Assembly (NCBI RefSeq): GCF_001747105.1
Contig: NZ_MDGQ01000005.1
Span: forward strand, 124,001-188,000
DNA from: Roseivirga misakiensis
GTDB taxonomy: Bacteria; Bacteroidota; Bacteroidia; Cytophagales; Cyclobacteriaceae
Direction of reading: 5' to 3'
DNA: 64,000 bases
The position numbers and the translations under genes were made by a program. The notes under the pieces are model-generated. The model saw nothing but the letters and a program-made list of their open reading frames with translations. It was not told the DNA's origin and made no database searches. Positions 1 to 9,466 of this stretch are shown in pieces. Position 1 is the first letter of the stretch; every line of letters begins with the position of its first letter.

Positions 1-1729
1 ATGGTTCCCGATGTTCTTCTTTGAAGGTTCCACTGGAGGCGATATTGAAAGTGTTTCTACCAGACGTATTAGAAATTTCTATGGAGAAGGAAAAGCTACC
101 GCAATGGCCGATTTCCTTCCACAAGATTTATTAAAGGAAGAGCCAAAAGGCTCGAATGGGTTTGCCATTTCAGGTGAACATACTGCATCAGGTAACGCTA
201 TGTTGCTCATAAATCCGCATACTTCCTTCTATTTCCGTGGCGAGTCTCAAGTTGTGAGCGAAGAGGGACTGAATGCGTATGGAGCAGCTACTTGGGGGCA
301 GTTTTTCATATATCAGGGCTTCAATGAAAAGAATGGTTGGATGCATACTTCTACTCGGGTAGATTTTATGGATGACTTCTTGGAAACTGTGGAAGAACGC
401 GATGGTAAACTACAGTATAAATATGGCGAAGAGTGGCGCGATGTTGAGGTATCAGAAGTTACCTTGAAATACAAAGATGGAGAAGAGCTAAAAGAGAGAA
501 CTTTCCCGACTTATAGAACTCATCACGGACCGATCACTGGTAAAATTGACGATAAGTGGGTGGCGACAAAATTGAACTGGGAACCAGTTGATGCACTCAT
601 CCAATCATTCACCAGATCTAAAACTAAGAACCATGACGAGTTTTGGGAGATGATGAAGATTAGAAGAAATTCATCTAACAATACAGTGTATGCAGATGCA
701 GATGGTACGATCGCTTACTACCATGGCGATTTTGTACCAAAAAGAGATCCACAATTTGATTATCAGCGACCAGTAGATGGTAGTAATCCAGCCACCGATT
801 GGCAAGGAATGCATGAGCTGGATGAAATTATTACCATTGTGAATCCCGACAATGGATGGATTCAGAATTGTAATTCAACACCTTTTACAGCTGCCGCCGA
901 ATTCAGTCCTAAACGTGAAGATTATCCTTTCTACATGGCACCAGATGCTGAAAATTTCCGAGGGGTTCATGCAGTGCAATTGTTGAAGGATGTAAAAGAT
1001 TTGACCATAGATGGTTTGATTGAACTCGCACACGATCCTTATCTACCAGCATTTGAAAAAGTGATCCCAGGCTTACTAAAAGCTATTGAAAGCAGTCCTG
1101 CCAAAATGAGAACTTTAAAAGGACCATATCAAGTATTAAAAAAATGGGACCTAAAGACCTCGAAAGAATCTGTAGCTATGACATTAGCGCATTTCTACGG
1201 CATTCGCTACATGTCTCAAGGGAAGAATCCTAAAGGACTAAGAGGAAACGAGAGATTTGATTTTTTCGGAACAGGATCACCCTATGCTGAGCGTATTTCC
1301 ATCTTCGAAGATGCAGTGGCTCAAATTGAAGAAGACTTTGGCACTTGGGAAGTACCTTGGGGAGACTACAATCGCTTTCAAAGGCTGTCGGGAGACATGG
1401 ATCTAAAATATGATGATAATGCGCCGAGTATCCCAGTTGGTATGACGACTAGTCGTTGGGGGGCCTTGGCAGCATATGGTGCTAGAAGTTTCAATGGCAC
1501 TAAGAAAATTTATGGCTACAGAGGAAACAGCTTCGTGGCGATGGTAGAGTTTGGGGACCGAGTGAAAGCCAAAAGTATGTTGGCTGGCGGCCAGAGTAAT
1601 GATCCCAACTCACCCCACTTCGATGATCAAGCCCAGCGATATGCCGATGCTCAGTTTAAAGATGTAGCCTATTACAAGGAAGATGTAGAAGCAAGAGCTA
1701 AAGAAACTTACAAACCGGGTAAGCGATAG
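1..1729 (+). CDS. Penicillin acylase family protein (5'-truncated by window edge)
   Basis: This is the C-terminal part of an Ntn-hydrolase of the penicillin/acyl-homoserine-lactone acylase family, enzymes that cleave amide bonds of acylated substrates, usually in the periplasm. The frame is open from base 2, so the true start lies outside the window; the internal ATG at base 11 is not the start. The match to the beta-chain start is the sequence KGSNGFAISG: the Ser codon at 152-154 is the expected nucleophile exposed by autocatalytic cleavage, followed by SGNAMLLINPH, the family's 'SGxPLLxxDPH'-like stretch. The downstream HHGPI and the SFNGTKKIYGYRGNSF region also fit. Signal peptide and alpha chain are missing, so substrate (beta-lactam, AHL or other) cannot be told. 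The gene ends right before a strong terminator. Confidence 0.85.
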   Translation, partial: WFPMFFFEGSTGGDIESVSTRRIRNFYGEGKATAMADFLPQDLLKEEPKGSNGFAISGEHTASGNAMLLINPHTSFYFRGESQVVSEEGLNAYGAATWGQFFIYQGFNEKNGWMHTSTRVDFMDDFLETVEERDGKLQYKYGEEWRDVEVSEVTLKYKDGEELKERTFPTYRTHHGPITGKIDDKWVATKLNWEPVDALIQSFTRSKTKNHDEFWEMMKIRRNSSNNTVYADADGTIAYYHGDFVPKRDPQFDYQRPVDGSNPATDWQGMHELDEIITIVNPDNGWIQNCNSTPFTAAAEFSPKREDYPFYMAPDAENFRGVHAVQLLKDVKDLTIDGLIELAHDPYLPAFEKVIPGLLKAIESSPAKMRTLKGPYQVLKKWDLKTSKESVAMTLAHFYGIRYMSQGKNPKGLRGNERFDFFGTGSPYAERISIFEDAVAQIEEDFGTWEVPWGDYNRFQRLSGDMDLKYDDNAPSIPVGMTTSRWGALAAYGARSFNGTKKIYGYRGNSFVAMVEFGDRVKAKSMLAGGQSNDPNSPHFDDQAQRYADAQFKDVAYYKEDVEARAKETYKPGKR

Positions 1730-1744
1730 TCTTAGTTATATACT

Positions 1745-1785
1745 AAAAAAGGAGGAATTCGATCAAGCGGATTCCTCCTTTTTTT
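1745..1785. terminator. Bidirectional intrinsic terminator
   Basis: A 14-bp perfect stem (AAAAAAGGAGGAAT at 1745-1758 with ATTCCTCCTTTTTT at 1771-1784) and a 12-nt loop lie between two convergent genes. Both strands read into a T-run, so it can stop the acylase transcript and the permease transcript coming from the other side. Confidence 0.9.
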
Positions 1786-1793
1786 ATGGACTT

Positions 1794-4457
1794 CTATTCA
1801 GTCCTAAGGTTCTTCACAGGATTTGACATGGCAGCCTTAATAGAATGATAGCTTACAGTGAGCCAAGCGACGAGCAATGATACAATACCTCCGATGAAGA
1901 AAGATACCCATGTGTCCGTCAAATCAATTCGGTAAGCAAAACCAGCCAGCCACTTTTGCATTACCCAAATTGCGGCTGGTACTGCTAGCAAGACTGAGAT
2001 TAAAATTAACTTATTGAAATCGTTCATAAGTAGAAAGACAACGCGGGCAGAACTTGCACCAAGGACTTTTCTCACCCCAATCTCTTTTATGCGACTTCCG
2101 ATAATAAAAGTGGCAAGACCAAAAAGACCAATACAGGCGATCCATATCGCAATACTCGTAAAGATTAAGAACAATTTCCCCGACTTCTGTTCAGCCTCAT
2201 AAAGCCCGTTCAATGAGTCATCTAAAAAGTTATAAACATAGGTTTGGTTCGGTGCCTGTCCACGCCAAATCTCTCGAACTTGATCGACGATGGCAGCGGA
2301 TTGAGCTGGATCTATTTTAAGAGCGAGGTTCGCTACGTTACCGCCTTGTGCACTTTCGCTGCTAAAAATAGCCATAGGCGTTATCTCGGTATGAAGGGAT
2401 TTGTAATTGTAGTCTTTGATAATTCCCACGACCTGATAAGTAATATTACCATTTGGATTGTTGGCTCCTTGGACATTTGAAATTCTGGCCCCAATGGGAT
2501 TATCTGCTATTCCCAGCGCTCGAGCTCCTGACTCATTAAGCATTAATGCCAACGTATCTTGAAAATCTTTTGAGAAAGATCGGCCTTCCGCAAGTTCCAT
2601 ATTCATGGTTTCTAGATATTCATCTGCAAAAACAGCGCAATTCAACGCGACGGCCTCATTCATTCCCTCTTGTCTAAAAGAGGCACCAAAATAAATTCCA
2701 CTACCTGGCATGGCGCTAGCGCCACCAATACTATTGACGCCGGGTATTTTTGAAACCTCCGTTTTGAATGTTTCAAGATCGGGTAAGTTAAATGCTCTTT
2801 GAATCACCAAAACATTTTCCCTGTCAAAGCCGAGGTTTCTGTTTTGCAAATAGTCCATTTGCTGGCCCACAATTAAAGTACTACAGATCAAGACTATCGA
2901 AATGAAAAACTGAAATACCACAAGCCCGTTACGTATCCAAGCGCCGTTTTTACTGCTTATTAGTTTGCCTTTAAGAACCGTCACGGGTTTGAAAGAGGAA
3001 AGAATAAACGCCGGATATAAACCAGCCAAAAGGCCTAATCCAAGACTAAAAAGCAACAGTATCCCAATGTTTAACGGCGTCAGAAAAGTGGCTAGTGCCA
3101 TGGTTTTTTCAGTAAAACCATTGAATGCTGGCATAATCAAAAATATCAAAGCAACTGCGATAAGAAGACTGACGACGCTTACAAAAATAGATTCAAATAA
3201 GAATTGACTGATCAATTGTTTTCTTTCAGAACCTAAGACTTTCCGAATACCAACTTCCTTAGCGCGTTCTGTAGACCTAGCCGTAGCAAGATTGATGAAA
3301 TTGACGGCCGCTAGTGCTACGATGAAAACTGCGATCGATAGAAAAATATAGATGTATGTGATATTTCCATTGACTTCGAATTCAGCCTCTAATTGCGACT
3401 TTAAATGAATGTCTTGAATGGGTTGTAGGTAATATCTATAACCATTTCCGCTAGCCTTATATTCTTCAAACGATATGTTCTGACTTCTTTCAATTTGACC
3501 AGCAGCATAGTTTTCAACCAAGTCAACATACTTTTCATTAATCAATTCAGGGTCTACACCTTCTTTAAGTAAAAGATAGTTGTGAACTGAAAAATTGAGG
3601 AAGTTCGGAGCTTGAAGAAAGTTTAGTAACTCTAGGTTAAGTAATAAATCAAATTTAAAGTGTGTGTTTTGAGGGGTATCCTCGGCTACTCCACTTACGA
3701 TAAGATCGCCCAACGCAGATTTGAGAATTTTCCCAATAGCCTGATCATTTCCAAAATATTTACGAGCCGTGCTTTCGGAGAGGACAACAGCATTAGGAAC
3801 ATTGAAAATGTCGGCCTTGTCTCCCTCGATAATTTTTATTCCAAAAACCTCGAAGAAGTTCTTATCTGCCGCTTTCAGACCGTTTTCAAGAAAACTCTCA
3901 TTTTCATAAGTAACGTCTATGCCAAAACCAGGGAATATTCGGCAAAAAGCCTCGACCTCTGGGAAATCAATAGCCGCTTGTTCTGCCATGGAAAAAGGAG
4001 TTAAGGCGTAGTAGGATGTATGGTCTGGGTAAAATCTATCTAATGCTACACGGTATAACCTTTCTTTGTTGGGATGATAATTGTCGTAATTGACCTCACT
4101 GTTTACATAAAGTAGAATGAGCATGCACACCGCTAGGCTTATGGCAAGGCCACCAATATTGATAAACGTGTAAAGTTTGTGCTTTGCTAGGTTCCGAAAA
4201 GCAAGTTTAGCATTGATTTTGAACATGGCAGCAAAATTTAAGTTGTTGAGTTTTGTCTTTTTTACAATTGATGGTCGAAGCATTTTTATGACCTCTGCTT
4301 TATAGATCGACCGAGCGCGCCGAAGGCCTAATTCTTCTTTGTTGAGAAAGAATTCTTCCTCAAGATCACCTTGAAGTTCGTTGATCAGCTCTTCTTTGCA
4401 GAAAATCTCAAAAAGTCGCTGATACAGTTTCGGTATAGAATCATTAGGAGAGGGCAT
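1794..4457 (-). CDS. FtsX/MacB-like ABC transporter permease with N-terminal prefix domain (locus A)
   Basis: 887-aa inner-membrane protein. Residues ~10-65 form the soluble prefix seen in Bacteroidota FtsX-like permeases (EELINELQGDLEEEF, then YKAEVIKMLRPS). A first membrane segment at ~98-118 is followed by a MacB-type periplasmic domain (~120-365), an FtsX core (~370-490, with NFINLATARSTERAKEVGIR), a membrane helix at ~513-533, a second periplasmic domain and a second FtsX core (KEIGIRKVLGAS). The protein is thus a fused pair of permease halves, like the duplicated orphan permeases of Acidobacteria. It ends NPVKNLRTE; the C-terminal NP-x-x-SLR-type motif is shared by all seven paralogues here. 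Its start overlaps the padR stop by 14 nt, so the two are translated from one mRNA. No ATPase partner is nearby; substrate unknown. Confidence 0.88.
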   Translation of the reverse strand: MPSPNDSIPKLYQRLFEIFCKEELINELQGDLEEEFFLNKEELGLRRARSIYKAEVIKMLRPSIVKKTKLNNLNFAAMFKINAKLAFRNLAKHKLYTFINIGGLAISLAVCMLILLYVNSEVNYDNYHPNKERLYRVALDRFYPDHTSYYALTPFSMAEQAAIDFPEVEAFCRIFPGFGIDVTYENESFLENGLKAADKNFFEVFGIKIIEGDKADIFNVPNAVVLSESTARKYFGNDQAIGKILKSALGDLIVSGVAEDTPQNTHFKFDLLLNLELLNFLQAPNFLNFSVHNYLLLKEGVDPELINEKYVDLVENYAAGQIERSQNISFEEYKASGNGYRYYLQPIQDIHLKSQLEAEFEVNGNITYIYIFLSIAVFIVALAAVNFINLATARSTERAKEVGIRKVLGSERKQLISQFLFESIFVSVVSLLIAVALIFLIMPAFNGFTEKTMALATFLTPLNIGILLLFSLGLGLLAGLYPAFILSSFKPVTVLKGKLISSKNGAWIRNGLVVFQFFISIVLICSTLIVGQQMDYLQNRNLGFDRENVLVIQRAFNLPDLETFKTEVSKIPGVNSIGGASAMPGSGIYFGASFRQEGMNEAVALNCAVFADEYLETMNMELAEGRSFSKDFQDTLALMLNESGARALGIADNPIGARISNVQGANNPNGNITYQVVGIIKDYNYKSLHTEITPMAIFSSESAQGGNVANLALKIDPAQSAAIVDQVREIWRGQAPNQTYVYNFLDDSLNGLYEAEQKSGKLFLIFTSIAIWIACIGLFGLATFIIGSRIKEIGVRKVLGASSARVVFLLMNDFNKLILISVLLAVPAAIWVMQKWLAGFAYRIDLTDTWVSFFIGGIVSLLVAWLTVSYHSIKAAMSNPVKNLRTE

Positions 4458-4788
4458 ATTGTAGCTCTAGCCTCACACTTGGTATTTTATTCCACAGGTT
4501 ATCCCTAACCTCTCTGGCTTCATGAAGAGCAGATTTTCCTTTATTAGTCACTTCATAATAGCGTTTAGGCCTGCCACCTCTTTCTGTGCTTGCTTCACCC
4601 TGTTTCGACTTCAAATAGCCTTTTTCTTCAAGTCGGCTTAATGCTGTATGTAGGGCACCTCTACTAATTGCACGTTTTACATTTTTATTGATTTCTCTTT
4701 TGATGGTCACGCCATAAGCTTCATCGCCCAAAACCAAAATGGTGAGTAGGGCCAGTTCTTGAAACTCTCCTAAGTTTGATCCTTTCAT
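4444..4788 (-). CDS. PadR family transcriptional regulator (locus A)
   Basis: About 114 aa, a small winged-helix repressor of the PadR type. The N-terminus MKGSNLGEFQELALLTIL, the recognition-helix region SRGALHTALSRLEEKGYL and the wing with basic GGRPKRYYEVT are typical. An in-frame TTG at 4794 would add two residues, but the ATG at 4788 matches the MKG start of the four other PadR proteins in this window and is preferred. The gene leads a two-gene operon with the permease it overlaps, so it probably represses itself and that permease. The direct repeats just upstream (4795-4841) are the likely binding site. The inducing ligand is not evident. Confidence 0.9.
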   Translation of the reverse strand: MKGSNLGEFQELALLTILVLGDEAYGVTIKREINKNVKRAISRGALHTALSRLEEKGYLKSKQGEASTERGGRPKRYYEVTNKGKSALHEAREVRDNLWNKIPSVRLELQYALS

Positions 4789-4794
4789 AATCAA

Positions 4795-4841
4795 GTTCTA
4801 ATTTGAAGACTAATATAGTATTCTTGTTCTAATTTGAATAC
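4795..4841 (-). promoter_or_regulatory. Putative PadR operator/promoter, locus A (direct repeat)
   Basis: Two near-identical 16-mers, GTTCTAATTTGAAGAC (4795-4810) and GTTCTAATTTGAATAC (4826-4841), lie 31 bp apart directly before padR. Between them, on the minus strand, is TATATTAG (4810-4817), one base from the Bacteroidota -7 consensus TAnnTTTG. The repeats would cover the start-site and -33 regions. The operator role is inferred from position and from the same layout at the other padR genes. Confidence 0.6.
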
Positions 4842-4880
4842 TCGATAAGGAAATAGTTTGTAATTACAGAGTAGGAGCCT

Positions 4881-5336
4881 TCAAAGGGTTGACATGAGGT
4901 AGTCTTCTTTTTTGTCACCGTAGACCGACTCAAATCCAATATTTATCCGTATGTTATGATCAGTGTACAGCCCCTTTTTGTAGGCCACTAATATGAGTAC
5001 TTCGTTTGGAGCAAGAGTGTAATTGCCGAAGATTTTTTCTTGATAAATTTTGATTGTAGAGTCAGCAAATTTGAAAGCGCTACTCCATGAACCAAAGGTG
5101 CTATCATTAATTGAGAAATTGTATTCTTTAATGAGCGCTGGTCCAGCACCCTTATTCCATAGTTTGATCATTGTAGAATCCCCTACAGTTTCTACGTCCC
5201 AACTTACATAGGGCATCATCGAAATCCTGTCGTGCTTACGCTGATGGCTTACTTGCCAAATCGAGACAACAACAGCCAACAGGGCGATGATCATCAGCGC
5301 ATATGAGTCCAATTTCGAGGATAAATTTTTACTCAT
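4881..5336 (-). CDS. Membrane-anchored hypothetical protein
   Basis: 151 aa, family not recognised. One membrane helix near the N-terminus (ALMIIALLAVVVSIW, ~residues 13-27) is followed by the basic stretch HQRKHDR and a ~115-residue soluble part rich in beta-type sequence (DSTMIKLWNKGAGPALIKEYNFSIND). The charge pattern fits either an anchored cytoplasmic or an exported domain; the sequence does not decide. The 19-nt gap behind the locus B permease and the same strand suggest it is the last gene of that operon (padR-permease-this gene). It has no counterpart at the other four permease loci. No terminator is visible between it and the locus A operator. Confidence 0.6.
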   Translation of the reverse strand: MSKNLSSKLDSYALMIIALLAVVVSIWQVSHQRKHDRISMMPYVSWDVETVGDSTMIKLWNKGAGPALIKEYNFSINDSTFGSWSSAFKFADSTIKIYQEKIFGNYTLAPNEVLILVAYKKGLYTDHNIRINIGFESVYGDKKEDYLMSTL

Positions 5337-5355
5337 TACTGTGATTAATTAGTGA

Positions 5356-7959
5356 CTAATCATTTCGTAAACTGTGGGCTGGGTTGGTCTTTGCAGCTTT
5401 TAAGGTCTGAGAGCTAATGGTTAAAAATGCGATCAGTATGATCAACAACGCACCACCAGCTAATTCCCAGAAACCTACATCAATTGTGTACACCATATCG
5501 GGTACTATTACACGATTGAACATCATGTAGGCCGTAGGAATGGCGATTATGCCGGAAATGATGAAAATAACCATGAAATTCTTACTTAATAATGCCAGTA
5601 AGCTCGATAAATCTGCTCCCAGCACTTTTCTGATAGCCAACTCCTTCACTTTTGATTCTGTGGTATACACAGCCATGCCCAATAGGCCTAATACAGAAAT
5701 GGAAATGGCAATAATGGCTAACAATCCATAAGTCTTGACCGACGCTGAAATATCTGAGTAGGTCATCTCAATATAGTCGCTATAAAACCTTGCCTCGAAA
5801 TCTGAATTTCCGCTTACATCGTCCCATGTTTCTGAGAGACGTTGCATAGTGCCGATCATGTCTGCGGATTGTAATTTCAAGTTGAGATAATAGTGATTAT
5901 TGATACCTGAAGTAAAAGCAAACGGAGCCAGAGGTTTATCAATACTGCGATCATGGAAGGTGGCTACAACCCCAATGACGGTCCATGTTTTTCTACCAAA
6001 AGAAATTGTTTCTCCGATAGCCTCTTGAGGTGAGTTTATGCCGAAGCGTTTTACAGCCAGATCGTTTAGGATAATATGGTCAATATTCAGGGCATCGAAA
6101 CTACTGCCGGCCAAGAGCTGATGCCCCATGTTTTCGATATATCCAGGGCTAATATCTATCATATTGATTGAAACAGAATCTTGTGGGTTATCATATTTGG
6201 CGGTAAATGATTGATAGGAACCAGTACTCGGGATCATTGCCGAAGATGATAAGTCGACCACTTCAGGGATTTTACTGAAGGTATTTCGAAGTACCTCGAT
6301 ATCCTCACCCTTAATATCCACATTAAGCACGTTTTCTGTCGTAAATCCTAAATCGAAGTTGAGGGCGTACTTGTATTGCTTATAAACTAAGGTGACCAGC
6401 ACAAAAAAGCCCATAGATAGGGTGAATTGTATGGTGGTCAGCACTTTCCTAACATCCAATCCCTTAGAAGCCTTAATGGAAGCGACGCCTTTTATGACAG
6501 AAACAGGCTTTAATTTACTCATGACAAGGGCAGGTAAGAAACCTGAAACACCACCGATTAAAAGTGCGAAAAGAAAGAAAAATAGATAAATCTTAGGGCT
6601 TAATAGGAGGGTAGTCGTGCGTTCTATGTAGAAATTTAGTGCTAGGAATTCTGGCCGAATGAGCCTGAATAAAAATACAGAAATGAGCAGCGCAAATGTG
6701 GAAATAAATATTGCCTCTAAAATGAATTGTGCGAGTAACTGGGTTCTAGATGCGCCAATAACCTTCCTTACACCCACTTCCTTAGCTCTTTTCAGTGATC
6801 GGGCCATAGAGAGGTTTGTGTAGTTAAAACAGGCTGAAAGCAAAACGATAAGTGCCAGAATAATAATCGAATTCACGTTTTTTTGAGGCATAACCGTTCC
6901 AAACTGGTTGTAACGGCCATCACCTGGGAAAATATCGTTTAAGGCCTCAAGCTGAAGCTCAATCTCGAAATTATTGACCTTCTCATTTTCTTGAGCAGAC
7001 AACTCTGAAAGGTTAGCCAAGAAGTTCTCCTTTGACTGGCTTTCTGGGATATATACATATAAGTAACTGGCTGTACTCTGACTCCAACGCGTTAATAATC
7101 TGCTTTTTTGTGCGCGTAAAGTTTCTATTGAACCTATGATATCGAACTGCAGGTGTGAATTGTGCGGAGGGTCCTTTACGACGCCAGTAATCGTTATTTT
7201 ACCATATCTCGAGTGTTCAATAAATTGGCCAAGGGCATCAACCTTGCCAAAAATTTTCAGTGCGGTTGATTCGGTAATCACCGCTGTATACGGATTATTT
7301 AAAGCTGTTTCCGCATTGCCTTGAATCATCGGGAAGGTGAAAATCTCAAAGAAGGCACTACTTGTAGAAATCCCCTTAACTGCATAGCTCTCTTGATTGT
7401 AGATTAAATTACCCCTCATTCCCCGATCGACTGGAACAAGAGTAGCCACATTTGGGAAATCCGTGGTGAGCCGCTCGTTGGCGATTAGTGGCGTGGTGGC
7501 ATAGTTCGAAGTACCTCTGGCCGGTCTCGTAATATCACTCACGACTCTGTAAATATTATCTCTCTTTTGATGAAAATCATCGTATGAATAAATTTCACTT
7601 ACAAAGGTGATGGCAATCAATCCGACAGCCATACTAATGGACAGTCCGACTATGTTTATAGAGGAGAATAACTTGTTCCTCAAAATATTTCGTAGGGCAA
7701 CGACAGAATAGTTTTTGAACATAATAGTTGGTTGAAAGGAATTACGAGATCGTTTTTTACTTTTTAGGACAGAAGGCCTTATCATTTGTAGCACCTCTTT
7801 TCTGTAAAGCTGTCGAGCTTTACTTAAGCCATGCTTGGCTGAATTCATTTTGAACTCCTCTTGCAGGTCTCCTTGTAGTTCTTCGAAAAGCTCCTCTTTA
7901 CAGAATTTTTCAAAGAGCAATCTAAAAAACCGAGAAGGTTCTTGACGCTTCCTATTCAT
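5356..7959 (-). CDS. FtsX/MacB-like ABC transporter permease with prefix domain (locus B)
   Basis: 867 aa, same architecture as the locus A permease: prefix (~15-65, EELFEELQGDLQEEF and YRKEVLQMIRPS), first membrane helix (~100-122), MacB-like periplasmic domain, FtsX core with FNYTNLSMARSLKRAKEVGVRKV, second periplasmic domain, second FtsX core with ESKVKELAIRKVLGA, end NPAHSLRND. Both permease halves look intact. The start codon lies within the 8-nt sequence ATGAATAG that also holds the padR stop, giving tight translational coupling. By residue pattern it is closer to the locus C and E cores (FNYTNLS) than to locus A (NFINLAT). Substrate and ATPase partner are unknown. Confidence 0.88.
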   Translation of the reverse strand: MNRKRQEPSRFFRLLFEKFCKEELFEELQGDLQEEFKMNSAKHGLSKARQLYRKEVLQMIRPSVLKSKKRSRNSFQPTIMFKNYSVVALRNILRNKLFSSINIVGLSISMAVGLIAITFVSEIYSYDDFHQKRDNIYRVVSDITRPARGTSNYATTPLIANERLTTDFPNVATLVPVDRGMRGNLIYNQESYAVKGISTSSAFFEIFTFPMIQGNAETALNNPYTAVITESTALKIFGKVDALGQFIEHSRYGKITITGVVKDPPHNSHLQFDIIGSIETLRAQKSRLLTRWSQSTASYLYVYIPESQSKENFLANLSELSAQENEKVNNFEIELQLEALNDIFPGDGRYNQFGTVMPQKNVNSIIILALIVLLSACFNYTNLSMARSLKRAKEVGVRKVIGASRTQLLAQFILEAIFISTFALLISVFLFRLIRPEFLALNFYIERTTTLLLSPKIYLFFFLFALLIGGVSGFLPALVMSKLKPVSVIKGVASIKASKGLDVRKVLTTIQFTLSMGFFVLVTLVYKQYKYALNFDLGFTTENVLNVDIKGEDIEVLRNTFSKIPEVVDLSSSAMIPSTGSYQSFTAKYDNPQDSVSINMIDISPGYIENMGHQLLAGSSFDALNIDHIILNDLAVKRFGINSPQEAIGETISFGRKTWTVIGVVATFHDRSIDKPLAPFAFTSGINNHYYLNLKLQSADMIGTMQRLSETWDDVSGNSDFEARFYSDYIEMTYSDISASVKTYGLLAIIAISISVLGLLGMAVYTTESKVKELAIRKVLGADLSSLLALLSKNFMVIFIISGIIAIPTAYMMFNRVIVPDMVYTIDVGFWELAGGALLIILIAFLTISSQTLKAAKTNPAHSLRND

Positions 7960-8290
7960 AATCGGGGTAGAGTTTTAACCTAGGGATTTGAGACCATAAT
8001 TGATCTCGCATTTCTTTTGCACCGTGAAGTGCCGCAATTCCAGTTTTTGTCACCGTGTAATAGCGTTTTCGCCTACCTCCGCGATCCTCATTGGCTTCAC
8101 CACGTTCTGAAGTAATAAATCCCTTTTCTTCAAGCCGAGTAAGTGCTGTATGAAGCGCTCCACGACTGATACTTCGATTTACTTTCTCCATCATTTCCTG
8201 CTTAATCGTTACTCCGTAAGCATTGTCATCCAGTGAGAGAATGACGAGTAAAACGACTTCCTGAAATTCCCCTAAATGCGTCCCTTTCAT
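7952..8290 (-). CDS. PadR family transcriptional regulator (locus B)
   Basis: 112 aa. Starts MKGTHLGEFQEVVLLVIL and carries the PadR winged helix with recognition segment SRGALHTALTRLEEKGFI and wing DRGGRRKRYYTVT. The ATG at 8290 is the only good start. It overlaps the permease start by 8 nt and so is expected to be its operon-linked repressor. The putative operator repeats at 8299-8346 begin 8 nt upstream of the start codon. The recognition segment is almost the same as in loci A and C, different from loci D and E. Confidence 0.92.
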   Translation of the reverse strand: MKGTHLGEFQEVVLLVILSLDDNAYGVTIKQEMMEKVNRSISRGALHTALTRLEEKGFITSERGEANEDRGGRRKRYYTVTKTGIAALHGAKEMRDQLWSQIPRLKLYPDYE

Positions 8291-8298
8291 AAAACCTA

Positions 8299-8346
8299 GT
8301 TCTTATATGGAGACTAATATATAAATCTTTGTTCTTAAATGGAGAT
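8299..8346 (-). promoter_or_regulatory. Putative PadR operator/promoter, locus B (direct repeat)
   Basis: GTTCTTATATGGAGAC (8299-8314) and GTTCTTAAATGGAGAT (8331-8346) are direct repeats 32 bp apart. The minus-strand octamer TATATTAG (8314-8321) between them resembles a -7 box and sits in the same place as at locus A. Operator function is inferred. Confidence 0.6.
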
Positions 8347-8354
8347 ATGTAAAT

Positions 8355-8384
8355 AAAAAAGAGGGGAAATGACGATTTCCCCTC
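8355..8384 (-). terminator. Intrinsic terminator of the tlpA-like gene
   Basis: Perfect 10-bp stem (GAGGGGAAAT 8361-8370 with ATTTCCCCTC 8375-8384, 4-nt loop). Read on the minus strand it is followed by six T (8355-8360), directly behind the thioredoxin-like gene. Confidence 0.9.
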
Positions 8385-8407
8385 CTCTGTGAGTGTTTAT
8401 TGGCAGG

Positions 8408-9433
8408 TTATTTTTCTATCAGCTCCTCTAATTTCCGCTTTAGTTCTTTGGGCTTGATGTTGATGGCCGCAATGTTACCGTTAGGATCTAGTAAGTAGTT
8501 TGAAGGCAGGTATTGGATTTTCAGCTTTTTCAAAGTCTCATTGTTGAATTCACCATCAGCAAGAGTGTTTTCCCAAGTAAGCCCATCTTTCTCAATTGCC
8601 TTTAACCAAGCCGCCCTGCTTCGATCTATCGAGACACCCATTATGTCGAAGCCCTTGCTAGCATATTCCTTTCTTATTTCTACTAACGCTGGGTTGGCTA
8701 TTCTACAACCACCGCACCAAGAAGCCCAAAACTCAACAAGTAGATACGATCCTCTATAATCTGCTATGTCAATGGATTCGCCATCCTTATTTGGAAAATT
8801 GAAGGTTGGGAATGGATTGCCAATTTTGGTATTCTTGAGCTTATCAAGAGAGATTTTAATAGCGCTTAAATCATTTGCGGATTGAACGGTGGTATCTAAT
8901 TTACTGAATAGTGACATGGCTTCTTCGAAAGTGAAGATCGGGTCCATGATGATCTCAGAGAGCATGGTGCCGCTCAGTTGATTCCGTGGATTTTGCGAAA
9001 TTACTTCATCCATTTTGTCGTAGAACAAGCCTCTGAATTCTTCTTTCTCACTGTTCTCTTCATAAAAAGACACAAGGTCCATCGTTATGTTGTGTGTTTT
9101 ATTTCCTCTGATCGAAGTGATGGATGTAATATTATCCTTAATCGAAATTTTCACTACAGTTTTACCATCCTCTAGGTAAACGCCCTCTGTTACATAGCCA
9201 TTCTTCGTATGAATTCTCGCCTCGGTCACATGATTCACCTGACCTTTAAAGTAGAACTTGTTGTCTACCACTTTCAGACTATCGACCTTTTCCCCAAAGC
9301 TTAAATAAATGAAATCATTGTAGTCTTGTTCAGTAGAACCTTCAACTTCAAAGTTCAGTGTCTGCTGAGCTTTTCCATAGATACAAATCAGTGAAAGGGC
9401 AATTATGCTAAGTAATTTTCTTGAGTTTTTCAT
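8408..9433 (-). CDS. TlpA family thiol-disulfide oxidoreductase with N-terminal DUF4369-like domain
   Basis: 341 aa, exported. A signal peptide (hydrophobic core ~8-20, LLSIIALSLICIYG, then KAQQ) leads to a ~90-residue beta-rich domain like the DUF4369 domain common in Bacteroidota thioredoxins, a helical linker, and a C-terminal TlpA/thioredoxin domain from ~residue 202. The redox centre is WCGGC, Cys240 and Cys243, after LLVEFWAS; the later YLPSNYLLDPNG holds the expected cis-proline (LPSNYLLD). It probably reduces or isomerises disulfides in periplasmic proteins. It sits alone between two permease operons, with its own terminator, so a link to the permeases is only by position. Confidence 0.9.
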   Translation of the reverse strand: MKNSRKLLSIIALSLICIYGKAQQTLNFEVEGSTEQDYNDFIYLSFGEKVDSLKVVDNKFYFKGQVNHVTEARIHTKNGYVTEGVYLEDGKTVVKISIKDNITSITSIRGNKTHNITMDLVSFYEENSEKEEFRGLFYDKMDEVISQNPRNQLSGTMLSEIIMDPIFTFEEAMSLFSKLDTTVQSANDLSAIKISLDKLKNTKIGNPFPTFNFPNKDGESIDIADYRGSYLLVEFWASWCGGCRIANPALVEIRKEYASKGFDIMGVSIDRSRAAWLKAIEKDGLTWENTLADGEFNNETLKKLKIQYLPSNYLLDPNGNIAAINIKPKELKRKLEELIEK

Positions 9434-9466
9434 GTTGCTTTTATTTGTGTGAATTGATTTAAAGTC

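Noticed and set aside
4789-4794. TTG start adding two residues to the locus A PadR
   Set aside because: The four other PadR proteins all start at MKG, which fits the ATG at 4788.
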